From positions 1 to 35,142 of the IMG/VR virus record IMGVR_UViG_3300043409_000685: a DNA stretch of 35,142 nucleotides; one strand, given 5' to 3'. The number at the start of each line of letters is the position of its first letter. The first letter of the stretch is position 1. Positions 1-7,231 of this stretch are shown piece after piece. The position numbers and the translations under genes were made by a program. The notes below the pieces were generated by a model. That model saw only the letters and a list, made by a program, of their open reading frames with translations. It had not been told where the DNA came from and ran no database searches. This DNA is from a virus.

Positions 1-126
1 CGGATTTTATAATCTCGTAGCATCCATGCGCGCCAATTGGCGCGCATGAAAATCAACTAAATTGGAGTAAAACATGAACAAAAAACAGGCGCACGAGATT
101 CACGGCGGATTGACCCAAACGACAAA
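1..126. repeat. 126-bp direct repeat, left copy (right copy 34972-35097)
   Basis: Positions 1-126 are identical to 34972-35097. The repeat covers the last seven codons of the 34779 gene, a 24-bp palindrome, a ribosome binding site and the first codons of a following gene. After base 126 the copies diverge: the left continues into 127 onward, while the right continues for 45 different bases to the contig end. The contig begins exactly at the repeat, so its true left boundary is unknown. It can be a circular-assembly overlap plus a variant branch, or a real duplication. The length is one less than a common assembly k-mer (127), which favours the first reading. Confidence 0.9.
25..48. promoter_or_regulatory. 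24-bp perfect palindrome in leader between early genes
   Basis: A perfect palindrome with arms CATGCGCGCC / GGCGCGCATG around AATT; the second copy is at 34996-35019. In RNA it forms a very stable ten-pair hairpin. No T-run follows, so it is not a normal intrinsic terminator. It lies between the stop codon of the upstream small gene and the ribosome binding site at about 63-67. It may be an RNA-processing or stability element, or a protein binding site. Confidence 0.6.
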
Positions 127-139
127 CGGAGAAAATCGC
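74..139 (+). pseudogene. 5' remnant of a conserved phage gene (intact start at 35045)
   Basis: ATG at 74 follows a GGAG site (ATTGGAGTAAAAC). The first 17 codons are the same as in the gene starting at 35045. There they continue into KMPCKSYSLPT, the conserved start of a phage protein family. Here the reading frame instead runs via NGENR into the gene that has its own ribosome binding site and ATG at 140. I read 74-139 as what is left after most of the family gene was deleted. A 95-residue fusion (74-361) remains possible because the frame stays open. Confidence 0.55.
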
Positions 140-361
140 ATGAATACATTAGGTTGGAGCAGTATCAGATCGATCGGCAAAGCCGATAACGCTAATCGTT
201 GGTATCCCAGCGCCGACGTCGCGCCGTACTTTAGCAGCCTGCGCGCACCGTCGCGCGCATGGCCGCATTCGTACGCCAAGGCAGCGCAAACGAAGAAATT
301 TGCTGCCTGGTTGCTGGCCAATCGCCCGGAAATCGCTACTCGTCTGGGGGTAACGGTATGA
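140..361 (+). CDS. early hypothetical protein, 73 aa
   Basis: I do not recognise this protein. I chose ATG 140 because GGAGAAA sits seven bases upstream and because the in-frame region before it (74-139) looks like a deletion remnant of another gene. The product is basic and soluble, with many Ala, Arg and Ser, a W-Y-P-S-A-D stretch near residue 20 and no membrane segment. It is the first complete gene after the contig join and belongs to the plus-strand early unit. The stop codon overlaps the next start as ATGA, which suggests translational coupling. Proteins at this place in lytic phages often act on host functions, but nothing in the sequence shows which. Confidence 0.6.
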   Translation: MNTLGWSSIRSIGKADNANRWYPSADVAPYFSSLRAPSRAWPHSYAKAAQTKKFAAWLLANRPEIATRLGVTV

Positions 362-450
362 GAGAGGAAACGCTAGGCGAAGCAATCGCGGCGCTCGTGT
401 GCTGCGGTATCGGTACGGCGCTGCTGCTGGCGCTCGGTATTTTAATTTAA
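358..450 (+). CDS. 30-aa single-membrane-span peptide
   Basis: ATG 358 overlaps the upstream stop (ATGA). The product has an acidic head (MREETLGEA) and then an unbroken hydrophobic run of about 20 residues (IAALVCCGIGTALLLALGIL), so it should be an inner-membrane peptide. A Cys pair lies in the middle of the span. It is the first of three very short membrane peptides in this operon, all starting by ATGA overlap (see 1654 and 1887). Function is unknown; small phage membrane peptides include holin-like, superinfection-exclusion and membrane-enzyme regulator types. Confidence 0.55.
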   Translation: MREETLGEAIAALVCCGIGTALLLALGILI

Positions 451-466
451 TCAAGAGGATAAAATC

Positions 467-616
467 ATGGATATCATTCGCAAGTTTAAATACTCGCAGT
501 TTGACACCGGTTGGGCCGTGGTCGATGACGACGGCGACGTGCAGGCGTTTTTTGACGACGTCGAAGGCGACGACGACGCGGCGCTCGCGGCGGCGCGGGA
601 TTGGGTGCAATCATGA
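467..616 (+). CDS. early acidic protein, 49 aa
   Basis: ATG 467 follows a good site (AGAGGA, six bases before the start). The product is very acidic (runs DDDGD and GDDDAA) with aromatic residues near the N-terminus and no membrane span. Its first residues (IIRKFKYSQFDTGWAVVDDD) look like a small beta-sheet protein. Very acidic small early phage proteins include DNA mimics that block host nucleases or nucleoid proteins, so that is a possible but untested role. Its stop overlaps the next gene's start by ATGA. No family is recognised. Confidence 0.6.
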   Translation: MDIIRKFKYSQFDTGWAVVDDDGDVQAFFDDVEGDDDAALAAARDWVQS

Positions 617-837
617 GCCTTACACTTGAAGAACAGGAAAGAGCAGCGTTCGCCGACGGCAATTACGATCTCGCGCGCACGCTCGCTCGCGTGATTGAAT
701 TGGAGGACGACGCGTGCGAGCTGCGCGCGGCGGCGACGGACGACGCGCGCACAATCGAGCATATCCTGCGGATCCTGCGCGACGCGCTGGTTGATGACTG
801 CTGGCGTGAGCGGGCGGCGGCGGCGCTCGCCGAGTAA
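613..837 (+). CDS. early helical protein, 74 aa
   Basis: The start is taken at ATG 613, which overlaps the upstream stop (ATGA); the frame is open to 601 but has no better start. The product is Ala/Arg/Glu rich and almost surely all alpha-helical, with charged heptad-like spacing (ERAAFADGNYDLARTLARV, then ELEDDACELRAAATDDARTI). It could form a coiled coil. No domain is recognised. The GC content is high, with many GCG and CGC codons like its neighbours. Confidence 0.6.
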   Translation: MSLTLEEQERAAFADGNYDLARTLARVIELEDDACELRAAATDDARTIEHILRILRDALVDDCWRERAAAALAE

Positions 838-849
838 AGTACTCGGCTT

Positions 850-871
850 ATAGCGCCCGGGCGGGCGCTAT
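850..871 (+). other. GC-rich hairpin between early genes
   Basis: ATAGCGCCC and GGGCGCTAT form a perfect nine-pair stem around GGGC, eleven bases after the stop of the 613 gene. No T-run follows, so it is not a standard terminator. It fits an mRNA processing or stability hairpin, or a weak attenuator before the next gene at 910. Confidence 0.55.
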
Positions 872-909
872 GAGGCGCGCACTGCGTCGATAACCTGGAG
901 TCAACTAAA

Positions 910-1248
910 ATGCACACGTACACAATGCATGACAGCAAAGGCCAGCCGTTCGGCGCGCCGGTATCCTATACGCCCATTATTTTTATTTGCGGCACCACCA
1001 CGCACCGGCTGGCGCTCCACCGTGAGGCGGGCGCGGCGCCGGCGGCGTATCGTGAGTGGGCGGTATCGCACCCCATAATCGGCGCCAAGGTGTGCCGCGT
1101 TACCGGCACGGTCAGGGGATTACCGTGCAGCAGCAAGGGTTTAAACAGCAAGCAGGCGCGCGCGGCGGCGATGGCACAACTTGAGGCGCTGTGCGAGCGT
1201 ATCGGCGGTGCGAAGTTTAACGACACGATTAAGCAGGTGCGACCATGA
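910..1248 (+). CDS. early hypothetical protein, 112 aa
   Basis: ATG 910 has GGAG nine bases upstream (CCTGGAGTCAACTAAA). The product is soluble and basic. It has a beta-rich N-terminal half (SYTPIIFICGTTTHRLALHR) and a helical C-terminal half with K/R residues (SKQARAAAMAQLEALCERIG). I recognise no family. It follows a hairpin at 850-871 and a 72-base gap, so it may head a separately processed part of the early transcript. The stop overlaps the next ATG by ATGA. Confidence 0.65.
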   Translation: MHTYTMHDSKGQPFGAPVSYTPIIFICGTTTHRLALHREAGAAPAAYREWAVSHPIIGAKVCRVTGTVRGLPCSSKGLNSKQARAAAMAQLEALCERIGGAKFNDTIKQVRP

Positions 1249-1424
1249 TTATTACTCGAAAAACGGGGCTGGCGCTGATTCGCGCCAAAAAGGCGGTACG
1301 CGTTGGTCTGGTGACTTGCGGCACCGCAACGGGGGATCGCTTGTTTGTCTGCGTCACTCGTAGCGATTTGCAGCGGGCCGACCATTTTCCGGCGATTTAT
1401 AGAGACCAGCAGGTGCAACCATGA
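1245..1424 (+). CDS. early hypothetical protein, 59 aa
   Basis: ATG 1245 overlaps the upstream stop and its own stop overlaps ATG 1421, both as ATGA, so it sits in a translationally coupled chain. The product is basic with a short beta-rich core (RVGLVTCGTATGDRLFVCVT). No family is recognised. No separate ribosome binding site is visible, as expected for coupling. Confidence 0.6.
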   Translation: MIITRKTGLALIRAKKAVRVGLVTCGTATGDRLFVCVTRSDLQRADHFPAIYRDQQVQP

Positions 1425-1657
1425 GCGCGGCCATTGTTACCCGTTACCACGGGCCGACCGACACAAAAGGCGCGCGCGTGTCGGCGCGCATGATGGACGC
1501 GCGGCCCGTGTTCATCCCGTACGCGTACGAGTATAGCGAGCGGGACGCTCACGCGGCGGCTGCGGCGGCGCTCATGGCCCGCGAGGGCTGGCCCGTGGGC
1601 TGCCCGATGGCCGTGGGCGGGATGCCCGACGGCAGCTACGTGTTTGTACGCGAATGA
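1421..1657 (+). CDS. early hypothetical protein, 78 aa
   Basis: ATG 1421 is coupled to the gene before it by ATGA. The protein has an aromatic stretch (FIPYAYEYSERDAH), an Ala-rich helix and a Gly/Pro/Met-rich segment (GWPVGCPMAVGGMPDGSYVF). It is soluble with no obvious signal peptide. I recognise no family. Its stop overlaps ATG 1654 of a membrane peptide, again by ATGA. Confidence 0.6.
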   Translation: MSAAIVTRYHGPTDTKGARVSARMMDARPVFIPYAYEYSERDAHAAAAAALMAREGWPVGCPMAVGGMPDGSYVFVRE

Positions 1658-1713
1658 TCGCGCTCGGCGTGTTCCTGGTGCTGGCGCTGCTGGCCATCGT
1701 TTTTGACTTATAG
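1654..1713 (+). CDS. 19-aa membrane peptide
   Basis: ATG 1654 overlaps the upstream stop by ATGA. The whole product is MIALGVFLVLALLAIVFDL, a single hydrophobic helix just long enough to cross a membrane, with one acidic residue near the end. It is too short for normal gene calling. The coupled start and the similar peptides at 358 and 1887 support it being translated. Confidence 0.4.
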   Translation: MIALGVFLVLALLAIVFDL

Positions 1714-1722
1714 GGGTGCAGA

Positions 1723-1890
1723 ATGAAAAAATATATTCGACCATTTCGTATCGAAACGAACGGCGGGCGTATCGTCGGCCACGCCGGAGCAATAGAACAG
1801 GCAGAGTACATCGCCGGTAAAGGGCGGGGGCGGTGGGTGCTGCGCTGGTTGTACGGGAAATACATCGCCGTACGGCAGTACACATCATGA
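1723..1890 (+). CDS. early basic protein, 55 aa
   Basis: ATG 1723 follows AGGGGTGCAGA, a fair ribosome binding site. The product is strongly basic, with Tyr and Trp spread through it (MKKYIRPFRIETNG, then GRGRWVLRWLYGKYI). Charge and aromatic pattern would suit nucleic-acid or membrane-surface binding, but no family is recognised. Its stop overlaps the last gene of the unit by ATGA. Confidence 0.55.
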   Translation: MKKYIRPFRIETNGGRIVGHAGAIEQAEYIAGKGRGRWVLRWLYGKYIAVRQYTS

Positions 1891-1946
1891 TTTACGCGGC
1901 GATCGCGTTAATAATCCAATGGATTATTGACGTTCTGACGGAATAA
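1887..1946 (+). CDS. 19-aa membrane peptide, last gene of early unit
   Basis: ATG 1887 overlaps the upstream stop by ATGA. The product MIYAAIALIIQWIIDVLTE is a hydrophobic helix with an acidic tail. Its stop codon lies directly before the terminator at 1944-1976. The start geometry is the same as for the peptides at 358 and 1654. Confidence 0.4.
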   Translation: MIYAAIALIIQWIIDVLTE

Positions 1947-1976
1947 AAAAACGGGCCGAAAGGCCCGTTTCCTATT
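1944..1976. terminator. bidirectional intrinsic terminator
   Basis: The nine-pair stem AAACGGGCC / GGCCCGTTT (1949-1957 with 1962-1970) has a GAAA loop. An A-run on its left (1944-1951) becomes a U-run for minus-strand transcripts, and TTTCCTATTTT on its right serves plus-strand transcripts. It lies between two convergent operons: the early unit ending at 1946 and the replication unit ending at 1972. This is the clearest terminator in the window. Confidence 0.92.
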
Positions 1977-4260
1977 TTACTATCCGCAGTGCATCGGCCA
2001 GCGGCGAGCTTCCCGGCGGCGATTCTACCAGGCGGCGCAGTTCCGATTTCGTCGCGCGCGCCAGCTCGGGCGCGCAGTAAACATGGCGGCGCGTGGAATA
2101 CTCGGCGCTGGTGACGCGCCCGCAATCGAGCCATTGGCACTCGAGCAAGGCGTGGTGCAGGGCGGCGGCGGGAATCCGCTGGCCGGGGGCGAGGCCGGCG
2201 CGGAGCGTGAGGTCAGCGCACAGGACGTGAAAGGGGGCGGTGATGGCGCCAGCCTCGAACGGCCCCTCGCGGCCCCGGATCATCTCGCACAAAATTGATT
2301 CGGCGGGCGACTGGCCATTGGATATCAGGCTGAGCTTGTATTCAGTGATGGGCGGTGCTGCGGCCGGGTTGAACGCGCTCACGTCGCGGCGGTACAACCA
2401 GGCGGCGATTGCCTCGAAGCCGCCAGACTCGAACCAGCGCCACATCCGCTGGCCGCGCTCCGGTGGATCCATCCGGGGCAGGTCAGACCAGACACAGAAC
2501 CAGCGCCGATCCTGAGTATCCAGCACGATCGGCACCCGGTCGTTGCTGGACGCGATGACCAGGCACCGGTTTACGACGTTGTAGGGGTGTTGCATTTTTT
2601 TATTAACGAGGATGGTTTCCGGCGGCGCGGCGATGATCGGTTTTAAATGGTTGGCCAGCGCGCGGCGGTCCTTGGCCTCGCTCTCGCGCAGTTCGTGCAG
2701 GATGATGACCTCCGATTCGTAGGCGTAGCCCCACTGCGAGTTAATGGTGTTGTTGTTCAGTTCGCCCTTGTTGCGCCCCTGACCGCATAGCGCCCACAAG
2801 AACGGCGCCCAGAACGTGTCTTTTCCGGAGCCTTGATACCCGGCGATCAAAACGGCGTGGTTGATTTTGGTGCGCGGTTGCTGGAGCTTGCACGCCATGA
2901 CGTCGTAGATATGCTCGCGGTCAGCGCGCTCGGGGATCAGGGCGGCGCAGTGGTCGAGCCAGAGTGATATGTCGGCCTTCAGTTCGCGGTTCACCGGCGG
3001 GCGGGCGTCGCGCCACATGTTGCCGAACACGTCACCGTCGCGCGTCACCAGCACGTCGTCACCCGCTGAATAGGTGATGCCGACCAGCGCAGGCGCGCCC
3101 ATCGTCTGGCGGTTTTCGTCAAAGCAAATCGACGCCTCGACGCGGCGAGACTTGCCCTTGGCGTCGGTGTGGATGGAATGGCATGGGATGTGCCGGAACA
3201 GGGCATTGAACACCGTGCGCGGGATGTGGTGGCGCTCCTGCATATCGAAAAACGCCTCGTCGGACAGCAGGTAAGCGAACCGGGTGTACCAGCCAGCCTT
3301 TTCGACGCGTCCGATCTCTTTGCGCTCAACGGCGGCGATTAACGCCCCGGCCTCGGTGCTAGCGCTGAACAGGTCACCGGGTTTGAGTTTGGCCAGCGTC
3401 GTGGCCATCACGGCGGCGAGCAGCTCGTCGCGCAAGCCGGTGGTGTGGGCGGGCCCACCCTGCTCGGCCACCCAGGCCAAAAAGCGGGCGCTGTTCCAGT
3501 CCTGACAGTGCGCGTGGAGACAGGTGTAGGCGCGGTTGACGGGCATGTAACGGCCTTCGATCTCGCCGGTGGTGTGCGCCTCGCTGTTGGGGCAGACCAC
3601 GCCCCACCATCCGGCGGCGTTGCCTTGGGCGGTCAGGTGCCCGGCCTCGGACAGCCACGCCAGCACGTCGTCGCTGCCGTCGTCGTCGAGCGCCACCCGG
3701 CGCGCGGTGGCGGTGTCAGCCGGATCAGGTGTCACGCCCAAGGCGGCGCAGACCTGCTCGACGGTGAACTCGCGGTGCGGGTGGAACTCGGTCAGGATGG
3801 CGGCGAAGCGGTCGCGGCCCGGTTTGATGTTGACCGAACCGGGGATGCGCCAATTCCGCACGGCGTTGATCGCGCCGTCGTCGGTGTAGCCAGCAGCGGC
3901 GAAGGCACGCTCGGCAGCGGTAGCCACGGCCACCGGCACCTGCTCACTCAACACCCAGGCCCATTGGTAGTTGCCGGGTGAAGTTTCGATCTTCCATGTC
4001 GGCTCCAGCGGTGGCACCTTGCTCTTGGTGCCCACGTCATCGACGGCGAGGAACGTGACGTGAGTGCAATTGGCGGTGCTGGCTGAGATACCGCCGGTCA
4101 TGCGGTCAAGGATGAAGCTGCCACTGCTGACATACCACGCCTTGCCCTCGGCGCGGGGGGCGTCGGGCAGTTGCGGTATCCACGCTTTCGTTTTTTGCTG
4201 GACAAAAAGAACAGTTTCGCCCTCGGGGGCCAAGCTGGTTACAAATTCGATAAAATCCAT
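1972..4260 (-). CDS. primase-helicase (primase-like N-terminus, DUF5906/VirE-type helicase C-terminus)
   Basis: This 762-residue protein should prime and unwind DNA at the replication fork. Residues 68-76 (VTFLAVDDV) and 136-147 (NWRIPGSVNIKP) resemble motifs of archaeo-eukaryotic-type primases found in phage and plasmid replicases. A zinc-finger-like patch follows: C223, H229, C247 and C252 in CPNSEAH and CLHAHC. The helicase part has a Walker A loop GYQGSGKDT (474-482), a hydrophobic strand ending in HEL at about 524, and a sensor-like IASSND (569-574) with Arg residues near 585. I chose ATG 4260 because AGGAGA lies eight bases upstream; the longer frame to 4308 has no such site. It is the last gene of the replication operon and ends at the terminator. 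Confidence 0.85.
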   Translation of the reverse strand: MDFIEFVTSLAPEGETVLFVQQKTKAWIPQLPDAPRAEGKAWYVSSGSFILDRMTGGISASTANCTHVTFLAVDDVGTKSKVPPLEPTWKIETSPGNYQWAWVLSEQVPVAVATAAERAFAAAGYTDDGAINAVRNWRIPGSVNIKPGRDRFAAILTEFHPHREFTVEQVCAALGVTPDPADTATARRVALDDDGSDDVLAWLSEAGHLTAQGNAAGWWGVVCPNSEAHTTGEIEGRYMPVNRAYTCLHAHCQDWNSARFLAWVAEQGGPAHTTGLRDELLAAVMATTLAKLKPGDLFSASTEAGALIAAVERKEIGRVEKAGWYTRFAYLLSDEAFFDMQERHHIPRTVFNALFRHIPCHSIHTDAKGKSRRVEASICFDENRQTMGAPALVGITYSAGDDVLVTRDGDVFGNMWRDARPPVNRELKADISLWLDHCAALIPERADREHIYDVMACKLQQPRTKINHAVLIAGYQGSGKDTFWAPFLWALCGQGRNKGELNNNTINSQWGYAYESEVIILHELRESEAKDRRALANHLKPIIAAPPETILVNKKMQHPYNVVNRCLVIASSNDRVPIVLDTQDRRWFCVWSDLPRMDPPERGQRMWRWFESGGFEAIAAWLYRRDVSAFNPAAAPPITEYKLSLISNGQSPAESILCEMIRGREGPFEAGAITAPFHVLCADLTLRAGLAPGQRIPAAALHHALLECQWLDCGRVTSAEYSTRRHVYCAPELARATKSELRRLVESPPGSSPLADALRIVK

Positions 4261-4325
4261 GCTATAGTCTCTCCTGTTGTGGTGGTTGTTTTGGCGGCTC
4301 ACGGTCACTCCCCCGTGGGCCGTTT

Positions 4326-4619
4326 TTATTTACGGTGACCGCAAAACATTACCGGCCCCTGTCGGTGCGACATTTTATTTATCTGATCCATTTGCTTATC
4401 AGATAACTGCCGCCCCAATTCGATGCGGGCTAGGCACGAATCAACTATTGATCGTTCCATACTATTCTGATCTGGACGCTGGCTAAATTTATTGCCCGCG
4501 CAGATGTCTAGGCACTTTTCGTGCGCGCTTGCCAATTGCTTTTCGTAGTCGTTGTTGTCATTACCTTGAGCTAACGCAGCCTGTTTTTTAGCCTCGAAAA
4601 ACGCGCCCGCGAAAATCAT
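4326..4619 (-). CDS. hypothetical protein in replication operon, 97 aa
   Basis: The start ATG overlaps the polymerase stop as ATGA, with GAGG upstream. The protein is helical and charged, with many Gln and Asn (AALAQGNDNNDYEKQLASAH) and four cysteines (CLDIC, SC, FC). No signal peptide or membrane span is clear, and no family is recognised. It sits between the DNA polymerase and the primase-helicase, so a replication accessory role is possible on context alone. Confidence 0.7.
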   Translation of the reverse strand: MIFAGAFFEAKKQAALAQGNDNNDYEKQLASAHEKCLDICAGNKFSQRPDQNSMERSIVDSCLARIELGRQLSDKQMDQINKMSHRQGPVMFCGHRK

Positions 4620-6559
4620 TTTCCATACCTCGTCATAATCTTGATCTCAACGGCCAACGGCAGACCAGCGGCCCACTCATCCGGAGTACACATCACGCTA
4701 CGCATCCGCGCCACCGTTGCCTCGGCCATGCGCTCGGAACACTCGACAACAATCTCATCGTGGATATGCAGAATCACGTCCTCCAGTTGGCGCAGCGCGC
4801 CGCGCAATATGTCGTTCGCGGTTGCTTGGGTAGCGTTCTCGACGGCCAGCCCGCGCCACAGACGCGCGCGCGGCCACTCGGTCGCATCGGCGGCGGGCTT
4901 CCAGGACGCCTTCAGGTAGGACACCCCGTCGTTGTCGAGCTTGGCGAACGGGTAGCATAGCACCCGACCGGACGGCAGGGAATACCAAAGGTGCTGGCCA
5001 TCATATAAATAACACACCCGGCCAGCATGGCACTCATGCCCCTTGCGGAGCAAGGCGCGAGTGTAGGCGGCTTCCAGGTCTTGGCCGTGCTTCATGGCCC
5101 AGGGGTTGGCGCGGCGCCAGGTCGAAATAGCGCGGGCGATCTCACCTTCGGTCATCTGCACACCGTAGACGCGCCCGAAAGTCTCGAACGAACCGGGGCC
5201 ACCTAAGAAACCAAGCGCCAGCTCCTGCACCTTGCCGACCTGCCGCTGCGCGTCAGTTACTGCCTTATACCGGACGTTGAACGTCGAGGAGGCGTTGACT
5301 TTGTATGGGTCGAGGCCCAACCGGAACACGTCTAACTTGGCTTCGCCGGCGGGGCAGTTGGACAGCCACGGGTTCACACGGCCTTCAATCGCCGCCCAGT
5401 CGGCCACCACGAACACGTTACCCGGCGCCGGGACGAGCGCAGGGCGTAGCATCCCCTTTAGAACGTCCGTCACGCGCTTGCCATATGATGGCACAATTTG
5501 ATGCCCCCGCACCATAGCCTGCCGCACGGCAGCGGGGTCTTTTGCGGTCTTGCGCGTCAGGTTGTGGATCTGCGCGCCATAACTGGCAGCGCGGCCAGTG
5601 GCGCTGCCGCCGGCGAACACGAACGCACCGCGCACGCGGTCATCCTCAATGTCAGCAAGCGCGGCCAGCCGCTTGAACTTGGCAACACTAGACGCCCACA
5701 GGTCATCAGCGCACTGGATGACCTCGGCCACGTCGGGCGGCACCTCGTCGGGGCCGAGCGTGAGCAGGTTGGCGCGCACGGTCTTGTCGATCGAATACTT
5801 GATCTCGCCATCTACATGCCGGGTCATCAGCTTGACGGCCTCGGGGCCGACACGGGCCTGCACCCATTGCCGCATCCGGGGCGAGCGCACACTGGCAAGC
5901 TCACCCTTGGACACCTCGCGCACAATATCTTGTATCTCTTGCAGCTCGGCCTCGGCGTATCCTATCGCAGCGTCGCATAGATCGGTATCGACCATCACGC
6001 CACGGTCATTGATGCGCTCGTTGACGTGGTAGTCGGCCAGTTCTTGATCGGACAACGGGCGCAGGGACTGACTGACGGCGCGCATAGCGCGCACGTCCTG
6101 TTCGCAGTAGGCCACCATCTCGGCCATCAGTGTCGGGTCGTCGTTGAAGGTGCCGTCCTTGCGCGGGACGCACAAGAGGCGAATCAAGGCGGCGCCACGA
6201 TGGTCTTTACGCATCTTGCTGCTGACAGCGCGGCCTACATCCTCCAGACTGCCGGGTAGACAGTTAGCACGGGACTGCGCGGCGGTGCAGGTAAACCGCT
6301 CAAGCGGCGGCTCAACTAAGCCAAGCGTGGGGCATAACACATACCAAAAGACAAGCCGCTCGAAAGCGGCGTTGTGGGCCATGATCTGATGGCCGGCAAT
6401 GGCGGGGAACGGCTGACCCGGCAACCAGGTCAACACCTCGCCGTCATCGAAGGCGTAGGACATGCACAGCACCTCGGTGCTGGCATCCTGCGCGTAGTTA
6501 TAAACGCCGCGACTGGGTAAGTCGCAGCGTGATCGTGTCTCAAAATCGAGCCAGATCAC
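4616..6559 (-). CDS. polA: DNA polymerase, family A, with 3'-5' exonuclease domain
   Basis: This is the replicative DNA polymerase, 647 residues. The N-terminal proofreading exonuclease (DEDDy type) shows all three motifs: LDFET (D5, E7), HNAAFE (62-67) and YCEQD (Y151, D155). The polymerase domain has TGRAASYGAQIHNLTR (321-336), motif A DWAAIEGR (387-394), motif B RQVGKVQELALGFLGG (439-454) and motif C HDE (600-602). No 5' nuclease domain is present, as in other phage enzymes. The start is GTG 6559, with AGGAG eight bases upstream. It lies in the order nuclease, DUF2815-slot protein, polymerase, primase-helicase, a replication module widespread in phages. Confidence 0.95.
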   Translation of the reverse strand: MIWLDFETRSRCDLPSRGVYNYAQDASTEVLCMSYAFDDGEVLTWLPGQPFPAIAGHQIMAHNAAFERLVFWYVLCPTLGLVEPPLERFTCTAAQSRANCLPGSLEDVGRAVSSKMRKDHRGAALIRLLCVPRKDGTFNDDPTLMAEMVAYCEQDVRAMRAVSQSLRPLSDQELADYHVNERINDRGVMVDTDLCDAAIGYAEAELQEIQDIVREVSKGELASVRSPRMRQWVQARVGPEAVKLMTRHVDGEIKYSIDKTVRANLLTLGPDEVPPDVAEVIQCADDLWASSVAKFKRLAALADIEDDRVRGAFVFAGGSATGRAASYGAQIHNLTRKTAKDPAAVRQAMVRGHQIVPSYGKRVTDVLKGMLRPALVPAPGNVFVVADWAAIEGRVNPWLSNCPAGEAKLDVFRLGLDPYKVNASSTFNVRYKAVTDAQRQVGKVQELALGFLGGPGSFETFGRVYGVQMTEGEIARAISTWRRANPWAMKHGQDLEAAYTRALLRKGHECHAGRVCYLYDGQHLWYSLPSGRVLCYPFAKLDNDGVSYLKASWKPAADATEWPRARLWRGLAVENATQATANDILRGALRQLEDVILHIHDEIVVECSERMAEATVARMRSVMCTPDEWAAGLPLAVEIKIMTRYGK

Positions 6560-6569
6560 GCTGCTGCTC

Positions 6570-7220
6570 CTACGCTACAACCCGACGACGACGGCCCGCC
6601 GGCGCGGGGGCCGGAGCCTCTGCTGCCGGTGCCTCTGGCGCAGCGGCATCAGCAGTCAAGCTGACCCACTCTTTCACACCAAATGTCGGCGTGTAGATGC
6701 GGCCATACGACTTGTGTTGGTAATGCTCCTTACCCAACGTGATGATCGGCACAGGTGTGGACTGATCATGTTCCACCTGCACCGCGATTGCTACGGCCAG
6801 CTCCTGCACACCGCGCTTGCCGCCCACCGACGTGGTGGTGAACCGCGCTTCCATCCCGGCATCCTCACCGCTGATGCACTTCAGGCTCATGCCGACCTGC
6901 GTTTCCCAACCCTTCTTGGCGCCGGGAGGCGCCGCGTCCAGCTCCGGCAACGGATCGCTAACCGAGGCCATCTTCTCGCCCAACACCTCACCATCGCCCC
7001 AGGCGATGTAGCCGTGGACAAACGAGAACGGATTAACGGCCCACTGCGAACCGTCCTCGACTTCGGTCTGGTCTGCACCGAATACCCAGTGCCCGGTCTT
7101 GTCCATCTTGAGGATGACCATGCCCGAGGGGCCGGCAGCGGCCTCCAACTTGCGGAGCGATTGAGACAGGCTTGCTACTGCCGGGAGTCCTGCACCTGCG
7201 AACGTGACTAGATTTGACAT
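6570..7220 (-). CDS. putative DNA-binding replication protein in the DUF2815 slot, 216 aa
   Basis: No motif identifies this protein on sequence alone. It has an extended, probably beta-rich body (GHWVFGADQTEVEDGSQWAV, MSLKCISGEDAGMEARFTTT) and ends in a low-complexity tail of Ala, Pro and Glu followed by a basic end (GRRRRVVA). ATG 7220 follows AAGGAG. It lies directly between the DUF2800 nuclease and the family A polymerase. In many phages that position is held by a DUF2815 protein thought to bind single-stranded DNA. A role as ssDNA-binding protein is therefore inferred from position and the disordered tail, not seen directly. Confidence 0.7.
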   Translation of the reverse strand: MSNLVTFAGAGLPAVASLSQSLRKLEAAAGPSGMVILKMDKTGHWVFGADQTEVEDGSQWAVNPFSFVHGYIAWGDGEVLGEKMASVSDPLPELDAAPPGAKKGWETQVGMSLKCISGEDAGMEARFTTTSVGGKRGVQELAVAIAVQVEHDQSTPVPIITLGKEHYQHKSYGRIYTPTFGVKEWVSLTADAAAPEAPAAEAPAPAPAGRRRRVVA

Positions 7221-7231
7221 TACTTTACTCC

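Noticed and set aside
3445-3981. Long plus-strand open frame opposite the primase-helicase gene
   Set aside because: It is a shadow of GC-rich coding DNA. The minus-strand protein has clear domain motifs; the plus frame has none and no ribosome binding site.
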